Shown: positions 40,642 through 52,647, counted from the stretch's first letter. The stretch is DNA of 64,000 nucleotides from Liquidambar formosana (GCA_039720395.1 CM077827.1:15663615-15727614), one strand, 5' to 3'. Notes: generated by a model not told the origin, from the letters alone. A program made the numbers and translations.

Positions 40642-43600
40642 TCAACGCTTCCTTGGTGGTTTCCTTCTCTTGCTTGGCCCTGCTTCTTCTGTTGATGGAG
40701 GAGGTGGTGGAGCTGCAGCTAGGTTGTACTGAGGGAAGGAATCAATCTGCAAGTTTCCAAGAAAATAGGTGATGTGAGTACCACTTTTTAAAAGAGAAAA
40801 CCAAAGATTTTCAAAAGTTTTGATTTGGGCTATCCTTACTGGGTGCGAGTGTTCGCCCGCTCTATACGCCTCTTGCCTTGATAGATTTAAGCTCATCCTC
40901 ATCATGTCCCTCCTCAAGCTGGCATTGAGATTGACCCATTCTTGTGTATACCCGGCGGGTGTCTGTGAAGAGAAATTGGGTAAGAAGTGTTTAATGAATA
41001 GTTGGGGATTAAAAGAATCAAGTCAACCTTGAAACTTACAGTCTCATATCTAGGATCTATCTGAGGAACCTCGTCCATTACGGGAGGTGCTATAGTCATA
41101 GGCACGATGTCACCTCCTTGGCACAAATCAATGGACCACCTAGGCCGTGGCAAAGGGGGCAGTGCGTCCCTATCCATACCCTCATCATCACTATCCATAT
41201 GCACCCCTGACACGCCTGAGGTCGAACCCACTATGGAATGGTGACCACGAGCTCGCCGTCCCTGAAAAGAGTGGCATATAGTCAACTAGGAAACACTTGC
41301 AAAGCATGTATGGGGTTGAGTATGTACTTACCCCTACGGGTGGAACTCCTACGACCCTAGGAGGCATCAGATACCTCCTACAGAAACTCTCATAGTTCCC
41401 ATTCGGAACTATGAAGTCAATCGCATCCTTGCCTCGTATAGCTTTGATCAATTCGCGCCCCTGCAAGGAGTTGGCATGTCTCATGTTCTCAGGTGGTGCC
41501 ATAGGGACTGCAGCTGCATTGATGTTGCCTTTTACTTGGCGCCAAACTCTCTCTCCAAGATACCAGTAGCGGCCCATAGGACCTTCTAGAAGGATCCGCT
41601 TCTCTGTCATGTCTACACACCTATGGCATTGCTCCTCGAGGGCATATTTCCATTGTGCCCATGGATCCCAGTCCACCTAATTCATGAGTTGGTGTTAAGA
41701 GAAAGAATTGAAAGAAGATGGAATTCAAAAGATAAAAGCTTTAGAGATTACTTTGTCCGCAGTAATGCAAGCCAGGAATGCCCTAGCATGGGCATAGCCG
41801 TGCTTATTGTCCACTGAATCACACCTGTTGTCGATGTGATAATTGGACATCACAGGCAATGAAGGATCATTGTCAATGAGGGGGGGACGCTCAAACCCCA
41901 AGTACTCGTAGTACCAAATCTGTTTTCAAAAAAGAAAATGAATTTCAAAAGAAAGTGATAATGTGTACTCATTGCAAATATTATTAGAAAGGAAATTTGT
42001 GGATTGATTTACCTCCCAGATAAAGGACATCCCGCAGTGGTTTGTGCTCACTCCACGCGACCTGTCGCTCATGGACCTATACAGTACAGCAAGAGCAGCG
42101 TTACCCCAGTTGTAATCGCCCATCCCCCAAACATCCTCCATGCAAGCAAGATGTCCTAAAGGAGCAACATCACCAGAGCTAGCAAAGAATATGCTAGACA
42201 ACATATATAGCATAAATGCTCGGGCAAGACAAGATGGATTCTGCGTCATCCTCTTCTCTTTGATCGCCAAAATGAATCTTTAGCCAAGTTCGGCGCACTC
42301 CGCTCCTTTTAACAGGTACCATAGGTCCCGAGTTGTTCCAAAAGGTAATGGGGATCCCCGTGAGCATTCTCATAGTAAGATAGTCTCCGCCCACCTAGGC
42401 GAAGTCCGGTGATAACAGTAAAGTCCATTGGGGTAAGAGTCATTTCCCCGAAACTGAAGTGAAAAGTGTTTGTGGTGTCCCACCACAACTCAGTGAGGGC
42501 CAGCAAAGCTTGTCTATCCCTCTGCTCCACCCATAAAGCATTCAAAAAATCTCCAAAACCCGCATTAATTATGATCCTTTGGGTTTCGGGCTGCCGTGTG
42601 GCCATTTTACGCCACCACTCGATCACTCCTCCAAGAGCGTGTCTCGTTCTATCTTCAAAATTTGGCTACAAAGAATAAAGGAAATCATGGAAATTGTTAT
42701 TTTGAGTATTTGCTATGCTTAATGAATAACTCAAGAATGTTTAAATTCATGGTTTTTCAAGATTTTCAAAGGCTTGCACATAAGAAAAGAAAGTTTTTTG
42801 CAAAGCTAAGTGTTTCAAAAATCAAAGGTTAGCATTCAAAGAGAATACCCATGAGCTTTCCTTGGGTTAGTTAAAGCATTTGAAAAGAAAAGGAATGATT
42901 TTATTCTCTTGAGAATTTTATCAAATATTTGAGGCGTATAGCTATGCCCACATGTTTTTTTGAAAAGACAAATGTTTTTAAACTCATGGGTAAACTTCCT
43001 AGGGGATACCTTTGATGTTTTGTTTAAGAACTTGGAGTATTTGAAAAGAAAAAGAATGATTTTATTCTCTTGAGAATTTTTATCAAACACTTGATGGGCA
43101 TAGTTATGCCCACATGATTTTGAAAAGGAAAGCGTTTTAAAACTCATGGGTAAACCTCCTAGAGAATACCTTTGATGTTTTGTTTAAGAACTTGGAGCAT
43201 TTGAAAAGAAAAAGAATGATTTTATTCTCTTGAGAATTTTATCAAACATTTGGTAGGTATAGTTATGCCCACATGATTCTTGTAAAGAAAAATGTTTTTT
43301 AAACTCATGGGTAAACTCCTTAGAAAATATCTTTGATAGTTTGTTCAAGAACTTTTGGTATTTGAAAGCAAAAAGAATGATTTTATTCTCTTGGGAATTT
43401 TATCAAACACTTAGTGGGCATAGTTATGCCTACAAGGTTTTTTGTAAAGAAAAGAACTTCAAAATTCATGGGTTAGCATTCTAGAGAATGCTTTTGAGTT
43501 CACTTTTGATTATCTTGACCATTTGAAAGCAAAAAGAAAGATTTTATTCTCATGGGAATTTTATCAAACACTTGGTGGGCATAGTTATGCCTATGTTGGA

Positions 43601-43900
43601 AAATGAGGTCTTTGTATATGGAAAACTCCCAAAAGTTGTCAAAATAACAAGAACTCAATGCATTTCATTCACAAGAATAGCAAATATTTGAAAAGAAACA
43701 ATGAAATGAAAGAATAAGAATGAACTTGAAGGAGTTGGGAATTATCTTACCTCATTCATGGAATGGATGTAGGAGAGATGATTGTTGGGTTCCAAGAGCA
43801 AGCTATCCGGTTGATCCTCATAATGAGGTGCTTTGTATGTTTTCTTGAGGAAGTGATGTGGATATTTTGCATCGGAATATTTATTTGATGAAGAACTCAT
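40642..43900 (-). pseudogene. seven-exon plant mobile domain gene carried antisense in Tat B
   Basis: Exons on the minus strand: 43900-43751 (ATG, MSSSSNKYSDAK), 42665-42013, 41919-41752, 41676-41332, 41261-41040, 40962-40840 and 40746-40642. Every intron is GT...AG (e.g. GTAAGT at 41331, GTAAGTTTC at 41039) and every junction falls between codons. Exon 2 has the mobile-domain core: WWDTTNTFHFSFGEMTLTPMDF, then ITGLRLGG, RRTWLKIHFGD, and NWGNAALAVLYRSMSD. Later exons have FLACITADK, WDPWAQWKY and a Pro-rich basic tail (PSKRRKPPRKR). Two frameshifts in exon 2, near 42390 and 42245, break an otherwise open product of about 590 residues. MAIN/MAIL1 proteins of this family act in the nucleus; the role here is unknown. 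The last intron (40747-40839) is the least certain. Confidence 0.82.
42835..43610 (-). repeat. tandem repeat inside intron 1 of the antisense gene
   Basis: About five units of roughly 165 bases. Each has ATTCTC-TT-GAGAAT (43064-43077) and GGGCATA-GT-TATGCCC (43096-43111) or near versions, and AACTCATGGGTAAAC. The donor (43750) and acceptor (42666) lie outside the array. Confidence 0.8.
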
Positions 43901-44146
43901 GTTAGGTGTTCTTGAGAAAATGGGTTTGATTTGAAAAAGTGAGTTGGGAAGGTTGATTTGATGAATCAAAGGTTGTTTTGATTCCTTGAAAGTGATGTTG
44001 TTGGTGTTTAATCACCACAATGATTCAAGTTTAATGCCAAAGTTTTGGTATTTTGGGAGTTGGGAATGTTGGGCTTTGGGTTTCTAGAGAGAGAAGCTCT
44101 CAAAAAACCAAGTTGGAAAGATGAACAAATGAAGGAAGGTGCAAGG

Positions 44147-44153
44147 CTTTATA
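44147..44153 (-). promoter_or_regulatory. TATA box of the seven-exon antisense gene
   Basis: Minus strand GGCTATAAAGCC, about 250 bases before the ATG at 43900. Confidence 0.55.
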
Positions 44154-44191
44154 GCCAAAACACCAAAAAAATATGCAGCAGAAAAATTGCT

Positions 44192-44243
44192 CTCGGGTGA
44201 CCGGTTGGCCCCAACTGGTCCAACCGGTTCGGTCCAACCGGTC
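44192..44243. promoter_or_regulatory. ACCGGTT palindrome upstream of the seven-exon gene
   Basis: CTCGGGTGACCGGTTGG (44192-44208), of which GACCGGTTGG pairs with CCAACCGGTC (44234-44243). It is the third place in B where this module stands upstream of a TATA box. Confidence 0.7.
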
Positions 44244-44529
44244 CCCCAAATCGGTTTTTCATTTTGTGCAATTTTCGCACAAATTCGCTTAACCGGGCCC
44301 CTTTTCGCTTGATTTTTTGATGAAATCTCTCTTGAAAGGCCTAGAACCTGATGTGAATGATTTGAAATGAATAGTGATTAGTCACTAATTGAATTATTAG
44401 TGCACTCATGGTGATATTTGCAAGCCCACTTTGACAATTACCTTGTTAAAAGGCTTTATCTTTGGATGATGGAAGGATGATGCTTATGATATTTGTTTGG
44501 AACCATGGAATTTTATATTCCTTGATTTC

Positions 44530-45640
44530 TTGTGATTGAATTGCTAATGCTATTTATTTCTTGAGGAAATTATAGCACGTTGGGATTAATTGAATGTTCT
44601 TGCTTATTTTTAATCCTCGGGTTAAAATAAAGCTTTGTTGATTGGATGATGAGTTGATTGGATGCTTGAGATGCTTTGTAAGGATCATGAAATTGTTATT
44701 TCCTGATTCTTTAGGATGAATTGACATTGCTATTAATTTCTTGAGGAGATTATAGCATCATTAGAGTGTGTGCCTTGCTTAATTTTAACAAAGATTGTTA
44801 AAATAAAGCCTATGATTGCTTGATTGGAGTTGGTTTTGGAAGTATGTTTAAATGACTCTTTGAGTCACATACATGGATTATCTTGCATTGCTATTAATTT
44901 CTCGAGGAGATTATAGCATCATTAGAGTGTGTGCCTTGCTTAATTTTAACAAAGATTGTTAAAATAAAGCGTATGAATGCTTGATTGGAATTGGTTTTGG
45001 AAAGTATGTTTAAATGACTCTTTGAGTCACATACATGGATTATCTTGCATTGCTATTAATTTCTTGACGGAATTATAGCACAATTGGAATATTTGCTTCG
45101 CTTAATTTTAACAAAGATTGTTAAAATAAAGCTTGTCATTGCTTGGATGGAAGTATTTGTGATAGTATGTTTAAATGACTCTTTGAGTCACATACATGGA
45201 TTGCTTTGCATTGCTATTTATTTCTTGAGGAAATTATAGCACAATGAATGGATTGCCCTCACTTGATTTTAACTAAGTTGTTAAAATTAAAGTTTCATGA
45301 TTTTGTTTAGTAAGCATAGTGTGTTTAAATGACCCTTGTGGTCACACACGCCCCCTATCTTGTGCGTGTCCTCATTAGAAAGAATGAGCGTACATTATGG
45401 AAGCATATGTGTTCCTATTAGAAAGAATAGGCATATGAGAGTATAGTGTGTTTAAATGATCCTTGTGGTCACACACGCCCCCTATCTTGTGCGTGTCCTC
45501 ATTATAAAGAATGAGCGTACATTATAGAAGCATATGTGTTCCTATTAGCAAGAATAGGCATATGAGAGTACCGTGTGTCTAAATGACTTTCGAGTCACAC
45601 ACAAACCCCCCCCTATTTTGTACAAGTGTGCATTATAGCG
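44530..45640 (+). repeat. hairpin tandem array in 3' region of Tat B
   Basis: Repeats of about 180 and then 120 bases, each a chain of hairpins: TGCTAT...ATAGCA (44548-44577), GCTTAATTTTAACA/TGTTAAAATAAAGC (44777-44809) and TGACTC-TTT-GAGTCA (44853-44867). In the later units: TGACC/GGTCA (45330-45344), CTCATT-AGAAAG-AATGAG (45371-45388) and CCTATT-AGAAAG-AATAGG (45414-45431). No gene. Confidence 0.85.
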
Positions 45641-45760
45641 GTCATGAACATCCTCAGTAGTTACTGTCGAAGTTCAAAGCCTTGGTTCTTTGCCCTTTTC
45701 TTGTGAAAATGGGCTGTCTTTTCTAACATTGGTGTCGCTTGCGAAGCAAACTCCACCAAT

Positions 45761-45770
45761 GAGGGGCATC
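45761..45770 (+). other. polypurine tract of Tat B
   Basis: GAGGGGCATC right before the 3' LTR. Element A has GAGGGGCTTC at 18460-18469. Confidence 0.65.
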
Positions 45771-48700
45771 TGTAGACACCCCATTTTCACCCTCATGAGA
45801 TCTTGATAGCATTTGGTTAGGTTTAGAAGCATGTAGGAGTCCCTAAGCCTTAAAGGACAATTTTGCCCTTTTAAGCCTTAGGAGAATAGGTCATCATTGC
45901 ATGCATATTTTTGTCTCTTTGTTGAGTCCCATAACTTGCATTTAGTTTCTAGGGTCATTTTGGATATGTGTGTCAAATTTGGTTCAATTCCAGATAGGTT
46001 TGGATAGCTAATTAGAACTTTTGCGACTTGAAGGGCAATTTCGTCTTTTACTTCGTATATTTTCCAGTTGACTTCCAAATTTGCTCCGGAGTGTTCCATT
46101 GGCCTTAGAATGATGAAATGAGTCTAATTGAAGTGCCAATTTAATTTATTGATAGGTTTGGGATTGGTTCACCACATTACCCTATGCTTAATTGACCTTT
46201 TTTCGGGTAATCGCCTCATGAAAACCCAGCCACTTGACCATGGTCAAGGATTCTTAGTTCAAGAATATTCTAGGCTTATTCTACACTGAATCCTTGAAAT
46301 TTTGGCTTTTGAATCACTCAAATCAGAGTTAAAATGAAGAATTTGTGTCCGTTTGAAGTTCGGAGTCCAAACCGAGCTAGAATTCCAAAATTTTTGGATT
46401 CTCCTCGGGTGACCGGTTGGGCCCAACCGGTTGGACCGGTTCACCAACCAGTTGGACCGGTTCACCCCAACCGGTCACCCGAGCGTTTCGTCCTGATTTT
46501 TCTCTCTTTGCATTTTTGACGAAATGGGACTCTACCACTCCGATTTTCAGCCTTCTAAAGGACTTCTAAGCCTATTGGGAGGTGGTTTTGAGTTGTTTAA
46601 CATTCATAGGATTTAACCACAGCCCTAGATTGGTTTCATAGTGAATTAATCTCAACCATTGGTTCATATGGCTGGTTGGTTATAAATAGAGGCTCATTCA
46701 TCAGCATAGGGAACTTTTGGCTTATTTGACACTTCATATTCATAAGAGAGAGAGGGACCACGAGTTTGAACACACTCATATCACTTGGAGGAGGCTTTCT
46801 ACTGCAATTTCAAAGGAGAACTAGAAGGGAACCAAGCCAAAGAGAAGGAGGAACGCAGCGAAGACCCTTGCTTCATTGTAAGTCTCCTTTGCTTTCCTTT
46901 ACAATTCCTTCTTCTTCTACTCCATTCTCTGCATAGTTATGGCTTAGAATTGATTTAGGAATCATATATACTCTATATTTTAGAGTGTATATGATTCAAA
47001 GATGATGAGAATGCATGTTAGTGGATTAGGATTGTGAATTGCTTGCTGTTAGGATAGTTTCTCTCTTAAGGATAGAGGTACGTTTTGCATGAAAAATCAA
47101 TTGGTGTGTTTAGGCCATTTTCTCTTCATGGTTCAATTATATGCATGATTTTAAGCATCTTTTGTATAGGACACTTGCTGTGTAAGCCTCGTCTTCATAG
47201 GTGTATGGATGATTATCCTTTTTTAGGATAATTATCGTCCTTAGAGGGTGAGGTTGTGCATAGGTGCTTTCTAGAGTGTGTTTAAGTGCGCTGTGAGTTT
47301 CTTTGCATTCTTAGGTATATATTTTACGTAGGATATGTGAAGAAACCATTCATATGGAGTGATTTCTACGTAAAATTATCTCCGGATAGTTTTACTTAAG
47401 AAAGCTCGCCGTAAGGATGATTATTTCACATTCTTACATAAAGTACTTACCTAAGGCATCATGGTAGATTTTCTTTTCATGTTTAGGATTATCATATGAT
47501 ATTTTCATCATGGTAATGCCTATTTAGCATGTTTTTTGATAGTTTTTGTGCATGTTAGGGTGTTTAGAGCATATAGGAGCATATAGGATTGAGTTTTTCT
47601 TTTGATTCTTGTTATTTGCATGAGTTTTAGGTCATTGTATGCATGTTTAGTATTCTGTCCAGATTTGATTTAGGTCTTCTAATGATGATTTGAGCATGAA
47701 TATGAATGATTTGAGCTTAATAATTGCCTTATAGAATACATAGGGTGATTAATTGATGATTTCTCGATGTTTCGGGATGATTTGCATGAGTGTTAGGTCA
47801 TTATATGCATATTTAGTATTCTGTCCAGATTTGAATTAGGTGTTCTAATGATGATTTGAGCATGAATATGAATGGTTTGAGCTCAATAATTGCCCTATAG
47901 AATACATGGGGTGATTAATTGGTGTTTTCTCGATGTTTTGGGATAATTTGCATATGGTAAGTGGTTCATGGTAAGTTGTGTATGAATTGTTCTCTTCTCC
48001 CCCTCGGGTTATTGTCTTTACTTTGAATTAGAAGTCCTAAGTTTCCAACTCTCTCAAAATTCTGTTTTAATTAGAGTTCTATCTCTTTTAGAACTCTACT
48101 TTCATTGAAATCCTTTTTGAACTAGAGTTCTATCTCTTTTAGAATTCTACTTTTCTTAAAACCCTTTTTGAACTTGAGTTCTATCTCTTTTAGAATTCTA
48201 CTTTTCTAAAACTTCTTTTTGGATAAGAGTTCTATCTCTTTTCGACTTCTATCTTTTCTCAAATTCCTTTTTTGGAAACTCTTCTTCTTTTTTTCAAACT
48301 CTTCTTTTCTTTTTAATGGAAACTTAGGGTTTATAGTTCATTGTAAAGGGAGTAACCCCTTCTCAATCGAACTACGTGGACTTTGATCCTTACTTCTTTG
48401 TATGTAAGGTACGTAGGCGCTCATTTGATGTTCAAGTCCGCCCTAGGATACTAAGTATCCTAGGTTTTCTTTTCCTTCTTTTCTTCTTTCTTTCTACCCA
48501 TTTGCCCATCACATATATGCTAGTGGATAGGATGGACCCATGCTTATACATTTATCCATCACATATTTGTTAGTGGATAGGATGGATTTGTTTGCTTGCT
48601 CATTTATCCATCACATATTTGTTAGTGGATAGGATGGATTTGTTTGTTCATTCTCTCTATCTCTTACTTGCTTTCCATATCTCTCATACTTGTTCATGGA

Positions 48701-49154
48701 TGTTTACATGCTTTATGGATGTTTACCTGCTTTATGGATGTTCATGGATGAATGTGGATTATTTATGGATGATTCTTTGCATATGCATGGTGACTAATTA
48801 GGAAGTGATTGAAATAGCCCATATAAATTCAGAGACCCATTTTGGGGTGATGTGGGTGCCTATAGGATGTTTCCTAGAACCTTCCCACATCGTAACTTAG
48901 TCTCCGAATCCTCTCTTGTTTTGATAGACCTGCTTTTCCTTGATCGGAGTCATGTGGTTTGTTTTCAAAGGTTTCTTTTTAAAAACTATTTTGAAAGGTT
49001 TTCCTTTTTTCCTTAAAAAATGAGGTGGCGACTCCTTATTTGATATGTTTTTGTGAACCTTTTAAAAACCAGATTTTTATTAATTTAAATCTCTACAAGT
49101 CTTTTTAAAAGAAGGGTTCCCCTTCCTCCCTTGGATCGAAACCCGTGGTTCACA
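45771..49154 (+). repeat. 3' LTR of Tat B
   Basis: 3384 bp, 72 longer than the 5' LTR. One extra unit lies in the palindrome (about 46441-46461) and one 51-bp duplication near 48590-48640. The palindrome arms here are a perfect 18 bp (46404-46421 with 46466-46483). TATA box 46681-46688. Hairpins at 48372-48416 and 48849-48901. Confidence 0.93.
46404..46483. promoter_or_regulatory. ACCGGTT palindrome in 3' LTR of B
   Basis: CTCGGGTGACCGGTTGGG and CCCAACCGGTCACCCGAG pair without mismatch over 18 bases. Lies about 200 bases before the TATA box. Confidence 0.75.
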
Positions 49155-49159
49155 CGTGC

Positions 49160-49765
49160 TTTTGTGTTTTTCTCTGTAAGTATTGACTTCTATTCATGAG
49201 ATTTCTTCTTTAGATTTTTAGTACAGATATTAACTTCTTTCCATCATTGGTTCTCATTTGAGTAATGACCCTTACCCATACGATGTCTTATTGGCTCTCC
49301 TGAGTATTAACCTATACTCATTTCAAGTACTGATACATACTTATCTTAAGTATTGACCCATACTTACCCTGAGTATTGTCACATATTCATCTTGAGTGTT
49401 GACCTATACTCATCCCTGAGTATTGACCCATACTTACCTGTGTATTGACCCATACTCATTCTAATCATTAAAGTATATTTGTCTCGAGTATTGACTGGTA
49501 CTCATCCCGAGAGTTGACCTTCACTCTGAATACTGATCCCTATTCCTTTCGAGTATTGACTGGTACTCACTCTGAGTGTTAACCTCCACTCATATTTATC
49601 CCTACTTCTTTTGAGTATTGACTATTACTCATCCTAAGTTTTGACTTTCACTCCCAATATTGATCTTTATTCTCTTCAAGTATTGACTTTACTCATCCTG
49701 TGTGTTGACCTTCACTTAAAGTTACCTCTACTCGTCTTGGGTATTGACCTTTACCCAGACATTGA
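49160..49765 (+). repeat. hairpin tandem array of element C, right part
   Basis: Continues 24740-25327 after element B. Arms change in pairs: AAGTAT/ATACTT (49348-49365), GGGTA/TACCC (49739-49756), GAGTG/CACTC and GAGTAT/ATACTC, with TTGAC-type loops. No gene. Confidence 0.85.
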
Positions 49766-51202
49766 CTTTTAATTGCTTAAGATATGCAATGAATTCTATA
49801 GGATGATGGATTTCCCCATTTAAACTTGATGCAATTACTCTCAAGTCATCCACAAGTCAAGAAGAGAGTCTCTACAGCAGGAAGGAAGCTCTTCCTAAGG
49901 TAACACTCCCTTCTATTCAAGTTTAAATTAGGGTTTCTTGTAGAATAGGACTATTGCATCCTAAAGTTGAGTTTTTTATCATGTGTTATAGCTTTAGTTA
50001 GTTAATATACATGGTTTAAATACTGTTCATCATGATTTATGCATGCTTTAGAGCTATTCTATAGGTTTTTAAGCTTGATTGTGAGTTTAGGGTTCCTATT
50101 GTCCTTGTTTTAGGTTAGTTTCATATAGCATGTTAACTTAGGCTTCTTTGTTGATTTTTCTTCATGGTTATTATGTATGTCTTGCATATAGAATAATTAT
50201 GATACTTTTGCATTCATGTTAGTGGATTTTAGGGTTTTTATGCATGTCTTAGTGTTAGGATTGCATTAAGGTTTAGTTTTATTCACTGTTTATGTTATTT
50301 GCATGATTAGTGGATGAATTTAGGCTTTAGTACTATTCTGTCCAGATTTCTTTGTTCTTCTTTTTGTCTTGTTTTGAGCACGTGTAAGGGTGCAAACAGG
50401 TGCAATAATTGCCTTATTACAAATAGGGCTATTATTGCTTAAGCTTGCTATTTGCTTGGAATAATTGTCTAGGGTAAGTAGGGTGTGGAAGTGCCCCAAT
50501 TCACTTCTTTCTTCCTTAACTTCTCCTTTCTCCCTTTTTAGGGTTGCTTCTTAATATGAATCCATAGTGAATTACTAGAGGTTTCTTTGTTAAAATAAAG
50601 TTGCCTTTTTCTCAAAGTTTCCATCTTATAGAAGTTACTTTTATTTCAAACTTGCTTTATTTAATTCTCTTTCAAACAAGGAAACCTAGGGTTTTTACCA
50701 TAGTTTTATATTAGGATTTAACCCTAATTCTAATCGAACTACGTGGACTTTGATCCATGTATTTCGTTGCATAGTACGTAGGCGCTCGTTTTGAGGCTCA
50801 AGTCTGCCCTAGGATCTAAGCATCCTAGTTTTGTTTTGTTTTGTTTGTTTTGTTTGTTTGTTAAGGTTGGAATAAATGATATGCATGCTTTCTTAATGTG
50901 ATATGCTTGCTGATTTTTGTATGATAAGATCTTAATTTAGCCTAAATAAACTAAGAGACCAAAAAGGTAATATGGGTGCCTATAGGTTTTGCCTAGAACC
51001 TTCCCATGTCATAACTTAGCCTCCGAATCCCTAGTTTCTTTGGTTTCCAAAAGACTGTTTTTGCCTTTCTTTTTTAAACATGGAGTCATTCAAATTGTTT
51101 TCTTTAAAACAAAATGGTTTTAGGGTTTTCCTTGTTTCCTTTAAAAAATAAGGTGGCGATTCCTTTTCTTTTTTTAAAACTAATTTTATTTTCTTTTCAA
51201 TC
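49766..51202 (+). repeat. LTR of element C, truncated at its start
   Basis: From about 49880 it matches the second half of the LTR of A (e.g. the CTTCCTAAGG region, 50735-50781, 50969-51009). The first 1.2 kb of that LTR, including the TGTCACACCCC start and TATA region, is not here. The array runs almost straight into the middle of the LTR. Ends at 51202 with CAATC where the minus-strand copia sits; the last 26 bases are at 60473-60498. Confidence 0.7.
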
Positions 51203-52647
51203 TGTTGGGAATCGAACAAGAGGGAAAAATACAAAGTGCGGAATATAAAAATTTTTCCTACGATTCCACATCCCATGAATCTAACTATGCATAACACAAA
51301 ATCAAACCCTAACTACAAAGAGGGTTAGAACACTTACAGAATTTTTGTCTTCTCCGTTTTGCTCCAAGCTTCGACTCCGGACAGCGGTGAATGAGCAGCC
51401 CAAGTGTGCTGCCTCCAACGGTATCCACACCTAGCTAGAGCTTCAAGTCCTTTCCTCCTTTTCCTTGTTGTTGCTAGTGTAGGAGAAGAGAGGAGAGAGA
51501 GAGAGGGAGGCTGGAAATTCTGGCCAATCCCTTGGGGAGTTCAACTTATGATCAGTGTGTGACCCATTGGGTTCACATCATTAAGTAGTAGGAATAGCAC
51601 AAGGTGTGCACAATGGAACTCTTTCATTTAGGGTCTAATTGGAACTCCTTCCAATTCCCTAATTGATTATACTCACTTATATCAATTAGGGCTTCTACTA
51701 ACCATGAGTAACACCTAGCATATGGCTCATGGTGTGGGTCCTTAATGAGGTGATAGTCATTTTACAAAAGAACCCTTCTGTTATAGTTTATAGGTTACAA
51801 TTGCATCCTTCCTTCAACACAATGTCTCCATTGAACTAATAGGACATGAAGTCTGTCAAGTCCCTAGTTCAATTACTTTATACTCATTCATAGATATCAA
51901 CTCATTGATGAACTCATGAAACTCTTTTCATATTCATCCTACCATGGCCATGGATTTAATGAGTTATATTATGAATGCTATATGAGACATTCTCTCTCTT
52001 TTCCTGAGAGTGATGGATCCCTTGTTGATCACTCACATGCCTTCACACACATAGCAGTAGGGCCAATGAACACCTTTGCAGACCCCTGAATAGGATCTGC
52101 ACTTAGTGTTATCAAACTTCTAAATCTACATGCATAAGGCAACTATGGTGTCTCAGGTCTAAGGATTACTTGTACCACTATAACAATGAGAAACTGATTG
52201 ACAGGCAGGATAAAACTCCATTCAGTTTATCTCATATCTTTGGTCACATTCAGTGTACCTATTCTCGCAATAGGCACCCACCTGTTAGTTGTAGTGTCTC
52301 CACACAAATAGCTTGAGACTAGCTATCCTCCTATAGAGTCAACCTAACAAGTGCTAGTCCTATGGTTCATTACTGTCCAACATAGTGAACCTTCAACTAG
52401 GAATGCTTTAGGAGTTTAGTACAGAGATATATCTATAGTCTCAAAATTACAACTCTTTGTAATTCCATATTCTCAACTCTAACTCCATGGACATATTATG
52501 TAAATATAAATGATGCATATAAACATAATAGAATATGCCCTTTTATTAAATCAATAATAAATGTGACATACATAAATGAAATCAAATGATTGTTCCTAAT
52601 CCCTAAACAATCATCTCTATGATTTGCTCTAGGGCATAATCCTAACA
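51203..52647 (-). repeat. 3' LTR of copia copy 2
   Basis: TGTTGGG...CCTAACA as read on +. Compared with its partner it has many one-base length differences between about 51470 and 51860. The polypurine tract (minus strand AAGTGGGAGA) is at 52650-52659. Confidence 0.93.

Larger units (their letters stand above)
25328..49154 (+). mobile_element. complete Tat/Ogre-type retrotransposon B
   Basis: 23.8 kb, or about 22.2 kb without the nested copia solo LTR, within the size range of Ogre elements. Order: 5' LTR, primer site, leader, gag, protease and G-patch region, intron, RT, two RNase H domains, integrase, post-pol module, two antisense genes, hairpin array, polypurine tract, 3' LTR. Flanked by CGTGC. 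Gag-pro and pol contain several stops and frameshifts, so it is dead. The LTRs differ by two length changes (about 21 and 51 bp, both in repeats) plus scattered substitutions, which suggests it is older than copia copy 1. Confidence 0.95.

Noticed and set aside
42835..43610. Possible CRISPR-like array (regular repeats)
   Set aside because: Units are tandem without unique spacers, in a plant intron.
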